Part shown: piece after piece, positions 10,982 to 22,700 of the stretch
Layout of the letters: the number at the start of each line of letters is the position of its first letter
Position numbering within the stretch: the stretch's first letter is position 1
Assembly: GCF_037392515.1 (NCBI RefSeq)
Contig: NC_090283.1
Coordinates: 12,592,501 to 12,656,500 of the forward strand
Length of the DNA stretch: 64,000 bases
Direction: 5' to 3'
DNA from: Haliotis asinina
Taxonomy: Eukaryota; Mollusca; Gastropoda; Lepetellida; Haliotidae
Made by a program: the position numbers and the translations under genes
Notes under the pieces: generated by a model
The model's input: only the letters and a program-made list of their open reading frames with translations
Database searches by the model: none
What the model was told of the DNA's origin: nothing

Positions 10982-13900
10982 TTTACTCCAATAATATTGT
11001 ACAGTGGAACTGCAGAGGATTGGGGACTAATTTACATGAATTACAGCTATTAGTCCAAGATGTTACACCTTCAGCGATATGTCTCCAAGAGACATATTAA
11101 AACAAACAAATACATTTGACCTTCGTCAATTTAATGCATATCATTGTTTTCCACCTCCGAGTGCCACTGGCGAATCATCCATTCTAGTCAGACAAAACGT
11201 TATCAAAAGCCCTCTTTCACTTAATACTAATACGCAGGCTGTTGCAGTGAGAATTACTTTACATGTAGCGTTTACGCTATGCTCCCTCTATATTTCGTCG
11301 TCTTCGATGTTTGCCAAACCTGATCTTCAAGCTCTATATGACCAACTCCCGAAGCCCTGTATTATAATGGGAGATTTAAATGGGCACAACCCACTCTGGG
11401 GTAGTGTAACTATAAAAAATAAAGGTAAGTTGTTGGAAGACTTTTGTTCTGACAATGATTTATGTATTTATAATGATGGTTCCAACACATATTTACACCT
11501 TGGTACAGGGACCTATTCCGCTCTTGACTTGTCACTCACAAATTCAGAACTACTAAATGAATTTGAATGGTCAGTCCACGATGACCTCTGTGGAAGTGAC
11601 CATTTTCCTACAATATTAAAAGCTGTAACTCCATCTGATGTTCCGCCATCATCAAGGCGGAATTTTAAAAAGGCTAACTGGGCTTTATATGAAACACTGT
11701 GTGCTGAAAAACTTAAACCGGGACGTTTTATTGACATTCCTGATGCTATTAAATGTTTTTCTCATGAACTGAATTCCATAGCTGATAAGTGTATACCAAA
11801 GTCCTCTCCGGTTCCACACATACGAAAACTATGGTTCAGTGATGAATGCAAACAAGCTGGGAAGGCAAGGAAAAAAGCAGAACATTATTTCCGTCGCCAT
11901 CCCATGGTGCATAATTTAAATAAATTCAAAATTTTAAATGCTAAAGCACGGCGTACTTTTAAACAGAACAAACGCGAATCTTGGCCAAATTATGTATCCA
12001 AAATAAATTCTCGGACACCCATGTCCAAAGTATGGAACATGGTCCAGAAAACTAAAGGTAAAGGTACTAAATCCACTGTCCATCATCTCAAACATGGAGA
12101 TCAATTACTTACTGATAAATCAGATATTGCTAATAAACTGGGCGAAACTCTCGCTAAACATTCTTCCTCTTCGAATTATACACCAAAATTTCAGCAATAT
12201 CAAGAACAACAAGGAAAGAAAAATATTAATTTTAATTCTTATAATGGGGAACGTTTTCTATTCATGAACTGCATACTGCTCTTGACCAAGCTCATGACAC
12301 TGCTACGGGAACTGATAACATACATGATCAACTCCTGAAGCATTTACCAGAATCCTGTTTAGAGACGCTGTTATCAATATTTGATGATATTTGGACATCC
12401 GGGAAATTTCCTTCTTCATGGCGTGATGCCATAGTAGTACCAATACCTAAACCTGGACGTGATCATACGGATTCATCCAATTATCGTCTGATTTCATTAA
12501 CTAGCTGTGTTTGCAAGACCATGGAACGCATGATAAATAATCGACTTGTTGGAAACAAATAACCTTATCAGAGATATACAATGTGGTTTCCGTAAAAACA
12601 GAAGTACTGTCGGTCACTTAGTGCGTTTAGAATCATTTGTGAAAAACGCGCTGATTAATAAACAACATGCTGTGTCTATCTTTTTTGATCTTGAGAAGGC
12701 ATATGACACAACCTGGAAGCATGGCATTCTGAGAGATCTACATGATTTCGGTTTGCGTGGTTGTTTGCCTCAATTCATATGCAACTTTTTAAATAACAGA
12801 CAATTTCAAGTCCGCGTGGGTTCTACCCTGTCTGATCGTTACAATCAGGATCAGAGTGTTCCACAGGGCAGTATTTTGTCAGTCACACCTTTTAGTATAA
12901 AGAAAAACAGTTTATCTAAAGTTTTAAACGATTCAATTGATGGATCGTTATTTGTGGATGATTTTGATATTTCTTGTCGTGGTAAAAATATGCATACCAT
13001 AGAGCGGCAGTTGCAGTTGTGTTTAAACAAAATAAATAAATGGTGTCTTGAAAACGGCTTTAAATTTTCTAAATCGAAAACTAATTGCACACATTTTTGT
13101 CGTAAGTACAAACCACATAAAGACCCTGAACTATCTCTAGATGGCACTCCCCTTAAAGTTGTCAAGGAAGTTCTTGGGATTAATTTTTGACTCACACCTA
13201 ACGTTTCTGCCTCATGTTAGATCTCTGAAAACTAAATGCCTGAAAGCACTTGATTTGTTGAAAGTGGTATCAAATTCTAAATGGGGAGGTGATCAAGCTA
13301 CCCTCCTCCATCTATATCGATCACTTGTCCGTTCTAAACTTGATTATGGATCCATCGTATGTGGTGGAGCCTGCAACAGCAACTTAAAATTATTAGATTC
13401 TGTTCATCATCAAGACTTTGTCTTGGGTCCTTTAGAACCTCTCCTGCTGACAGTCTATATGTTGAAGCCGATGAACCATCTCTTACACAACGCCGTATAA
13501 AATTATCTTTACAATATATGCCAAAGCTATACTCTAACGAATCTAACCCTGCATATAACTGTGTTTTCAATCCTCTCTACGAGGACTTGTACAACAAAAA
13601 GTCTCCTCTTGTTCCACATTTCGGGCACAGAATTAAACCCTTTCTTTCTTCGGCCGGCATTGAGCTGGAAAACACAGCTCCTTCCCGTCTTCTTTCTTCT
13701 CCTCCTTGGCAATTGGTTAGGCCACAAGTCGACCTACCATTAACTACATTTACAAAATCAGAACCTAATGAATTACAATACAATCAAGAATATAATCAGT
13801 TTGTCTAAGGACGGTGGCGCAGTGGCTTGTGCCACTGTCATTGGATCCAGAACAATATCTTCTAGATTACCGGGTAATAGATATATTTTTACAGCAGAAG

Positions 13901-14555
13901 CCATATTAACAGCTCTTAAATATATCCAAAGACATCCTAAACATAAACAGTACATAATCTATTCAGACTCTCTTTCTTGCCTTCAGGCTATTAAAAACCT
14001 AGCATGTAAACATCCACTTTTAATAGAAATTATTGAACTTTATAACTATCTTGCGACTGGTCAATACGACATCGTCTTCTGTTGGTTACCCAGCCATGTT
14101 TGAATCTCTGGTAACACATTGGCTGGCCTTGTGCTAAAGCAGCGCTCAACTAATCTGTATCACCACTTCTTATTCCTTACAGTGATTATAATTTAAAAGC
14201 CACCATTAGATCTTACATCCGCGATCTGATGCAGAAGAAGTGGAACACCCAAGTAGGTATGAATAAATTACATGCAATACAGCCATTTAGTGGTTACACC
14301 TACTTGGGATGTCGGTCCAGATTTGAAGAGGTCATTATACGACGATGTCGTATTGGCCACACTAGGTATACGCATGAATATCCTTTGAAAGGTGAGGATC
14401 CTCCGTTCTGCATCCCTAGTGATGAAATAATCACGGTCAAGCATGTCTTGCTTGACTGTGTTGAATATTCCATTACAATGGACAATTATTTTAAATCAAG
14501 AACTATGAAGGACCTTTTTAGTAACGTAAGTTCTCATTTAATAATTGCATTTTAA
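10982..14555 (+). pseudogene. LINE ORF2 (endonuclease, reverse transcriptase, RNase H), frameshifted
   Basis: Domains in order: apurinic-type endonuclease (IVQWNCRGLG at 11000, CLQET, MGDLNGHNPLWGS near 11370, SDHFPT near 11600); reverse transcriptase (NYRLISLTSCVCKTMERMI near 12480, QCGFRKNRSTVGHL, FFDLEKAYDTTW, VPQGSILS, and the catalytic box as FVDDF at about 12953 in place of the usual YADDF); RNase H (DGGAVACATVIG at 13810, AEAILTALKYI, YSDSLSCLQAI, WLPSHV at 14085); and a C-terminal segment ending in a partial zinc finger-like region (VKHVLLDC). Frame changes or stops occur near 11098, 12240, 12550, 13170, 13410, 13800 and 14101. It cannot make an active enzyme. Confidence 0.88.
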
Positions 14556-15129
14556 AAAGAATTGAATTTATTGACTGACATGTAAATAAATAAGTATTTT
14601 ATGACTGGAAGTTGAATTAGCAGTTAAGATTGTTAGTGGCTGTATCCCCGAAAGGAGTTGAAGTACCGTAAAATTATTGTCCTCCTGAGAGGGTACGTAA
14701 GTCCCAAAACGATTGAAGTCAGATTTAATCTTCCACTTTTTTAATCGTAGAATATGTGTCATTTTAATTTGTGGCTAATCTTGCATACAGTCGCCAGCAG
14801 CTGAGGGGATGGTGTAAATCCAGCCAGGGACCATGCAGGTAGCAGAGGTACTGCAAGTCCCCATGGTCCCTGGTATGGTGATCTACCCTCTGATGTTGGC
14901 GATCCATGGCCTGTTTTTATATTGTACTGTCCAAATAGTCATACTATACTTTTTCAAGTTTCCACGGTAGTTTAAATACTAACTGTGATACTCTAGTGGT
15001 TTTACTGTCCTTCGTAGACAGGGTCTTCGTAATATGCATATATATTCTTTTTTGTCATGTATGTTCTCGTCACGATATGGCTGCAATATTGCCGATGTGA
15101 CGTTAAATATTAACTCACACACTCACTCA

Positions 15130-17883
15130 CCCTTCCTGTTCAGATGTATGACCTCTGGATTTACCTTAGTGGTCACTGACAGTAATATCCGCTAGTCTGC
15201 CTTATCCTGTTATCTCACAACTGTGTGATAAAATGTATGCCAAGAGTTCATTCTAGGTGTTGGAAAATGTGGGCCAATGACTCCATAACCATGACTCAAT
15301 ATTACTGGGCCACAGTACAGCGACGGGAGTAAGCCTAGGTGAACTTATTCCCCATGTCTGCTTTGAGTCGATCATTTGTGGAGATTTCAGAGCAACCATT
15401 GCATCGTGTGTACATTGCAGTGTGTGGAAAGAAAAGAATCCAACAGACTCCTTTGCCTGGGTGATATCGGCTGGTCTCAAATGTGACACTGAAGGCCTGC
15501 CTCCTTTTTGCTGCCAGTCACTTCCCACTCGCAACCACCCGAATGTGATTCTTAAAGAAAGCACCAATATGAAACGTCGTCTTTGCAATGAATTCACCGA
15601 GACTCTTCCAACACCTTGTCAGTTGATGCCCTTCTTTGGCACAAACAACATATCATATAAGACATGATGGCATGGCTCGCTGCAGCGTTTCCTGGGAGAA
15701 ATCCCATTCGCTGTGTGTAGAGGGGACAAGGGCCTGAGCTGATGATGAGTCTTAGTAGGCTGAGTTGTGCCAGGATCACCCGAACCTTCTCGGTCGCATA
15801 TTACCTTCATTCTGAAAAACAAATATATAAACTGGTAACAGCTGGCTCCTCTGACCAAACCAACCAAAAGCAAGATCCCCTCAACAAATCCAAAAGCAAA
15901 CAAAGAAACAACTCCCCCACCCCACCCACAACACACATCATAGTGCTGTAATGTATTTTCTAGAGTAGCCATATTGAAAACCATGTTGTGTTTGACATCG
16001 AATTTGGCAAACCTGTTACTGAATTGTATTGTTGTTTTTGCAGTATTGAACAATAAATTTGGTACTTTTGCTTCATGAAAGTAAACATAATTACAACTTC
16101 GATTAAGTCCCTTACTTTCCCTTGAGTTGTGAAGTAGGGGAATCACCACTTGCAGTTTAAATGTTTCAAAATATCCAAACTTTAATGTGTTATTGTGATA
16201 GAGTTTTATTGCACACGTTATGTGCATTATATTATGGGTTACTACTGATTCGATAAACCGAAACATACCGATCATTTTCTCTTTATCCCAATATAAGCTA
16301 ACCCCAAAACAATCTTTGCTACCTGCCATTTTGGATAGAGGGAGCATTTATATTTTTGGAATGTTTTATATTAATACAAAATTAAATATTTCTGCTTTTG
16401 TCATAACTCACTTCGTCACTCACTCCAGAAGGGGCACGAGCTGCCATTCGGTGACGCTACAATCCGAACTGGGTGAAGGTGGGATTACGATGTCCATGCC
16501 TCTTGACTGGGATTACCATGTGCATACTTCTGGACTGGGATGACGATCTCTTTTCTGGCCATTTAACTCATCCAGCCTAATTGTAATCCTGCTTTTAAGC
16601 AACCTTAATAATATCACGACGGTGAGCATTTGCTATGGACTTGAATCGAGGTGCAGAATTAACCCGTGTCCTTGACATTTCAAGTATATACCGAGGTTCC
16701 TCACCGCCCTGTAAACAAAAGGAATGCCCATTTTATACTGAGATTCGATTTATTTTTCTAATGTATGATGAGTTCCAGTGAATTGCTTTATAATTTTAAG
16801 GATCGGAAATGTGAATAGTTCTCCTTCATACTCATTTCTAATATATTTCTTACCAGATGCAATAAGTCCCAAAATATGATACACAACTTGAGAGAATTAC
16901 TGAAACATTCTTGTACTTCAATGATTTTGTGTACGAGGTTTCTACCATTTGTATGATCTTGCTTCGAAATCCATATTAGAATTGTAAAATGTATACACTG
17001 AAACAGATAAAAATGAGCAATGAAACGTCAGACTGACATGTTATAGATTTGATAAAGATTACATTTGATTGATTATATAAAACTGCCTATGTAGCTGTTG
17101 ACATTTAAATTATTTAAACTTATTCATAATACACATCAAACTGGATAGAAGACCAAAAAGACTCTGAAAACAGAATGTCTGATTGTGCGTGTTACACGCA
17201 TAATGTCGTGACAACTAGTAAAATTTCCTAACAAGCAAGAGAACACACCTGGTGAAACATGGGGCCATTATATCTGGATTCGAAAATGGATGCTCAGCTT
17301 TTAGGCCTGCTGCAGTTTATAATGGGTTGATGTCGATATTCGCCTTCTCCCTGTGTGAGGAATTGCCTGTTGGTAACAGATCTTAAACTCGATGCTAGAG
17401 CGGTGAATGTGAATGAATGAATGGTGAATGAACATATCTGGGTGGTGTTTGTACCTGCCACGTCCAGGCCTTGTTCCCGTCTGACTGTAACGGTCCCATA
17501 TTTATATTCTGTCGAAAATTCGGACAACTTGGGAAACCCACCTACCTTCTCTCCCTCCATTGTACCCACAATTCGTTCAATGATTCCATGTGGCTCGTAT
17601 TAAAAAACTGACCTACATCGATCCCCTTTGTGTCTTCTCACGAAAAGCGGTGGTTGCTGAGGATGATTCTAACTCATATTTAGTGAAAAATCTTTTTTTA
17701 CAAACTGTATTTATCTGTTTTATCTGCATTGTAGTTGGCAAAGATAAAAAAAAAATAATAAAATACGAATGGCCTTACATCATTGATTGGTGGAAAATAA
17801 AACAAAGATCCAAAAAAGAATCAACGTCTGCAACACATACACCACAGAGTCTCTTTTCTCTGGCAGTGGAGTTATGACTTTTC
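15130..17883. other. No gene recognised; weak open stretches only
   Basis: The longest frame is on the minus strand at 15619-16347 (242 codons), but it shows no domain, signal peptide or coding bias that I can recognise. On the + strand, 15395-15667 reads CVHCSVWKEKNPTDSFAWVI followed by CCQ and could be a buried exon, but lacks clear splice support. The remainder is AT-rich. A retroelement scrap or a decayed exon are both possible. Confidence 0.4.
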
Positions 17884-17887
17884 ATGT

Positions 17888-18506
17888 TGTTACGGTGAAT
17901 AATTTGCTGTGACAAAAGGTATAAGAAATTCCCTCAGAACCAGCAACATATTACACAGACAAGTCTAAAATTTTCACTAATTTTGTATTAAGGTTTCACG
18001 TACAATGCAACTGAGTCAAATCTAAAGTAATGGATCACAAATATAATTTCAACTCAACAAAGCCTTGGTTTTAGAGTGTGAAACAGTAATACTGAATGTA
18101 ACACGGCGAGCGGTCAGGCAACGCTTGTGTAGGTCGTAGGTCGAGCAGGCAGTTTGATGTACTCCAGTTAATCGCGTGTATGTGTCCATGTGGTCAACAC
18201 GACAACCAGCCTTTATATACAAAGTCACTCATTCCTGAACATTCGAGCAGAATACGACCATCGCCATGAACCTTCTCGTAGTCTCCCGGAAGTACGCACA
18301 ACTAATCAAAACACATACTCAAAGGGAGATAACTCTAAAGCGCTACCTTAAAGTCTGCTGCGAAATGTACGAAAAGCACTGAGCATTTATGATACGAAAT
18401 GTGACCCATAATAACAATCACTCAAAACTCTAAACATTGTGACCCTATAATACTAATTATCACATAATCAATAATATAATTTTATAGAAAACACATTCTC
18501 GTAACA
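17888..18506 (+). mobile_element. Solo LTR-type element, 619 bp
   Basis: Begins TGTTACGGTGAAT and ends CATTCTCGTAACA, the TG...CA ends expected of an LTR. It is flanked by ATGT at 17884-17887 and 18507-18510, fitting a 4-bp target duplication as made by Gypsy-type integrases. A TATA-like CCTTTATATAC lies in the 5' third. Related copies stand at 8112, 24686 and 39397. No gag or pol sequence adjoins, so it looks like a solo LTR. Moderately young, judging by the intact ends. Family assignment to Gypsy is inference. Confidence 0.75.
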
Positions 18507-18510
18507 ATGT

Positions 18511-19227
18511 ATATAAGCTACAGGGTCGGGTGAAAATAAGAAGCACCTAAGGAGTTGGTTGTTTAGATATTGGCAAAATGTGCCTTCAGAACTATACACG
18601 GTCATTTCGCCACATTTAAAGAAACTTTGCACCCATTTAAAAAGCTCATATACATAAGTATATAGATATGGGTATTACAGATATGAACATGAAGTAGTGC
18701 GTTTTACGATAACATGTCTAGGCCACGAGACATAGTCCATTGCATGTGAGCAAGTTGCCCTTTTGGGAAAAACTGGTTTCAGGAAGAGCGTATAAACACT
18801 TCATATCTACAAATTAATCGATAAGGGTACAATATATGAATCGCCTGTATGAAGGGTATGTTGGAATGACTTGGATACCTGTCAACAGACAAATCTTGAA
18901 GGGCAGCTGTTAATAATATTTCTTTTTTTTCAATTTCTGTATTGAAATACGAAACCTACCTACATTTATCTCACTATAGCAATTAGAGGGTGCAACACCA
19001 CACCATTCCCTGCTAGATGAAATGATGGATAAATTGGGTGCGTTAAAATTTTACATCGCTTCGGCAATCTAACTGCCATATAGCGATGAAAACAAGGTAA
19101 TTAATTTGAAACAGCTGCCGATCAAAGACAGCAAAATCAACCAGTCTATCGCAGATGTATATTAACGATGATGGAAAAAAACGCCTCAACATGGAATGAT
19201 TTTCTTCTCTTTGTAATTCAGTTGCGA
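18511..19227. other. No gene recognised
   Basis: AT-rich sequence between the solo LTR and a SINE, with no supported reading frame. It lies just beyond the likely 3' end of the minus-strand NXPE gene. Confidence 0.45.
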
Positions 19228-19345
19228 AACTCATGATGTTGATCACTGTATTGTTTGGTCCAGACTCGATTATTTACAGACCTCCATGACCACTATATAG
19301 CTGGAATATTTCTGAGTGAGGCGTAAAACTAAACTCACACTTTGT
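19228..19345 (+). mobile_element. 5'-truncated SINE copy
   Basis: Contains GTTGATCACTGTATTG, TCCAGACTCGATTATTTACA, ATATAGCTGGAATATTTCTG and GGCGTAAAACTAAACTCAC, the 3' half of the major SINE family, with a small insertion in the GACCGCCGCC block. It lies downstream of the minus-strand NXPE gene in antisense orientation to it. Confidence 0.88.
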
Positions 19346-19525
19346 AATTCAAAGGATATTTGAGAAGGAGTTCATATTATGTTTATTTGCCCTACTTTGT
19401 GCCAAAAACAAAGCAACACATAAACAACAATTACAGCTGAGACCCCAATAAGCACTGGATCAACCAGTTTCTTTCATTCTTAAGAAACTGGGAATGTTAT
19501 ATCAGCAATATTTTGGAAAAAATGT

Positions 19526-19599
19526 TGTACTGTGCTTGGTATGTATGTATGTATGTACATACATACATACATACATACATACATACCAAGCACAGTACA
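19526..19599. repeat. Perfect 74-bp palindrome with GTAT core
   Basis: Left arm TGTACTGTGCTTGG plus GTAT repeats is mirrored by right arm CATAC repeats plus CCAAGCACAGTACA. The non-repetitive outer 13-14 bases match perfectly, so the symmetry goes beyond a self-complementary microsatellite. It lies between the stop codon (19714) and a possible AATAAA signal (19387-19382, minus strand) of the NXPE gene, so it would form a hairpin in that mRNA's 3' untranslated region. Confidence 0.9.
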
Positions 19600-19713
19600 T
19601 CCAGAAGTGTTCCCAAAAATGAAACAGGCAATATGGATAAGTCCTTGCCTCGTATAACTCCACTGATAATACGTCCAGGGGGTAATAATTTGCATGGACA
19701 GTGATTATCCTCT

Positions 19714-22700
19714 TTATGTACACACATATCCGAACAAAGTGCGAAGCATCGTCTTTATGAACTGCTCGGGAGGATGAATATCAGAATTCTCAACAGATAC
19801 GAGCATGTCCCAAAGATCGAGGAAAACGACACGGTCATAAAGAGCAACAAATTCTTGTTTGATAATTTTATCATATACAGGTCCCCATAGTCCACCTAAC
19901 GTGTTCCCCGTACTATGTTTAATAAAATAGTGAGATCCTTTAATGGCAATTTTTATGTCAGGTGATCGCAGCAGCAGTCTTTCTATTGCTAGTCTTATCA
20001 GTCTCATTCGAGTCTTAAACATGTGTACAGGAAACAACTGGAAATGAGCATAAAGGTTGATGAGAACAATGTCTCTAGAACCGGAAGGTATTTCATCTAG
20101 ATGGACAAAACATGGTCGAATCTCAGTTCTGTTGGCATTTTCAAACGACATGGGTAGACCATGGGGAGACCAAGAGACAGTATAGTTGAACCTCTTGCTG
20201 TATGCCTCGGAATAGGAATACCATTTGCTCGTTGGTATAAAGTTGCTTTCAGTTCCCTTTGGTCCAATTCGCCAAGTAAGATTCTGATATTTGAACAGGA
20301 CAATAAAAAATTGTCTGACAGTGGAATCACCAAACATTCTGAGAGTTCTGTTTGCTAGGCAGCGGTCAAAGTGTTTGACAGTTATGTTATTAAAACAGGA
20401 GAGGGGGCGCCAAGTAGAATTGAAAAAGAACCCAGCAGGGTTCGACAGCCAGGTGTTCCGGAAGTTTGTCCTGCTGCAAGGGATGTTTGAAGCCATTGCT
20501 GTCTTTGGGGCTGAAACATTAACAGCAAGATATATTCTGTATTTGTTTGTTGTTCACCACAGGAGTAAACAATATGGCCGCCGTCTGCCATTAACTGTTT
20601 GCAGTTACATTATCTAACATCTAACTGATTTTGGTTACCATTTTGTAAGAATTCTACAGAAAGTTACACGTGAAATGAAAAATCATTAAGTTTAACATAC
20701 AACTTTGCCTTAAAAGGAATGGGCAGATAAAAGTTAAATACGAATAACATCCGACAACGGTATATAAGCGAACTGACCTTTATCGCCTCCTGTTCAACTA
20801 TGTACAAAATAATTGCAAATAAAATAAAAGTTTAAAAGTATTTTTCTCCAAATCGGTTTACAATACTATCTTGACTAAACAGAACATCTAAACGTCCTGG
20901 CTCATTATCCGCAGAGTAGTTTTCACATCTGTTATGGTTACCCAGGGAAGTTGATTTTTTTCAATACGAGAATTCAACTCTGCCAAAATATAGGTATCAC
21001 AATCAGTTACTTAGGCCATTTTTACACAGGAATGCGACCGTTCTGCCTCCCCTATATGTGATACCCTAGTAGTTTTACTCTTCATATTTATTCGCTCAAG
21101 ATGTTTTTCATTTTTCTTGTATAAACTGTTTTCGTCACGCTATGTTTGAGATATTGCCGATGTGAATATTAACTCACTCTCTCACTCTGCCTTTCCTTGG
21201 CATCCTGCGATCAATGAACCATGACGGCTACCGGTGTTATTTGTTTTGAGGAAGTTCAACACAACAGTGCCGTTCTGAGCCGTTCTTGCCATTGGCTCTG
21301 CATTCTTTCAGCTTTCATGGCGGTGGCTGTACCTTCTGTCTGCGTTCATCGTGCCACCTTTGACCTTTCAGTGGCATTCTGAAAATTTGGCCCACGGTCC
21401 TTAGTATGGTGATTCTACCTTCAGTTGTTGGCAACCTATAGCTCATTTTTATATTGTCCTCTCTAGATACATTGTTTTAGGTCTAATCACTAGTTTTATA
21501 TTTTACTCTCTGATACTGTCCTTCGTTGACAGTTTTTTTTTCAATGCATGTGCTATTAATTCAATTGTATTTTTATAATTAATCGTTCTCGTCACGATAT
21601 GGCTGCGATATTGCCGATGTTACGTTAAATATTAACTCACTCACTTAAATTTGGAGACCACAGAGGGCAGGCAGAGCGGTGGCCGTTCTGTGTAAATTAG
21701 GCATGTAATGCGGGTTACTGAAGCTCTGAGTTTAAAATATTTCAACGCTGAGCAAAACACGTCACCAATCGTCGAAGAAAACGATCAATCGGAAACACGA
21801 GAATCGTTATGTAACAAACACGTGTTAATCTCTCATCGTTTATAGATCGATCCGTATAAATAACTTTACATCACCCAATTCGGATAACGGTGTTCTGTAC
21901 ATGGATATTAGTCATACATGTTCATGACCGTATATATCTTTCACGATTTTTCAAACAGTCACAAAATGCCATAACCGATGTAAGTACTTAGGATTATGTT
22001 TTTCAAAGGACCTAAATAAAACGCGCATTCGGATTGATTTGTCATATTTTCGCGCATAACATTAATCGAGAGGGTGCGAGTCTGCTTGGCAGTTGCGGAA
22101 AGGGACGAGTGCTGACCAGTGGGGTCAGTGGGCGTGGACTGTGACTGTCATATTTGGCACCTACACCATTGGTTCAAAAATGTACCAGGTACGATCGATA
22201 CATGATAAGATGATGGATACAAACCAGAAGGAATGTGTACTGTGACATTGCCTGGAAAAGTTCCTGGGACGAAAGACCTGAAATTACAAATGATTGTTTC
22301 ATATCAAGAAACGATGCTAGTATCGACATTGTAACTCTTCATTCCTGCAGCAGCGAATTATGATGTGTTTAATGGCAGTCATTAAGAACATGTATGATGG
22401 ATCTCTTAAAGTGTCAGGTACGCATAGATTTCTCTTTTTCTCTCTCTTCCCCTCTCTCTCATTCTCTCCCCCCGATCCCCTCCTCCCCCCAACACACACA
22501 CATGCCGCACTAGTAAGTGTTGAATTCACCGTGAGTCAGAATCAGTATAAGCGACAGATATCTCATCATTTTGACATAATTAAAAACAGGTTTATGTCAT
22601 CAAGTTGTTTTTGACGCTTGAATGTAGCTTGTCTCTAACGTTTTTTGCATTACTTCTAATTGTCTTAATGTTTCCTTAATTGTATTTAGGATGCGTGAGA

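Larger units (their letters stand above)
9064..15129 (+). mobile_element. Nearly full-length RNase H-bearing LINE (I/Jockey superfamily), inactivated
   Basis: A 6.07-kb non-LTR retrotransposon with a GC-rich 5' region (9064-9350), an interrupting TA microsatellite, ORF1 with CCHC zinc knuckles, ORF2 with endonuclease, reverse transcriptase and RNase H, and a 3' region of about 570 bp ending CGATATGGCTGCAATATTGC and an (ACTC)n tail. CCCTTCCTGT stands at 9054-9063 and again at 15130-15139, a candidate 10-bp target-site duplication that would make both ends complete. RNase H plus a zinc-knuckle ORF1 points to the I group (possibly Nimb-like); the clade is inference. Both ORFs carry frameshifts and stops, so the copy is dead. 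Its 3' region recurs as many truncated copies in this window. Confidence 0.9.

Noticed and set aside
15619-16347. 242-codon minus-strand open frame as a gene
   Set aside because: No recognisable domain, signal peptide or splice support. Composition looks like random AT-rich sequence.
22437-22500. Pyrimidine-rich tract as a strong 3' splice signal
   Set aside because: It lies on the + strand inside an intron of the minus-strand NXPE gene, with no exon downstream that fits.
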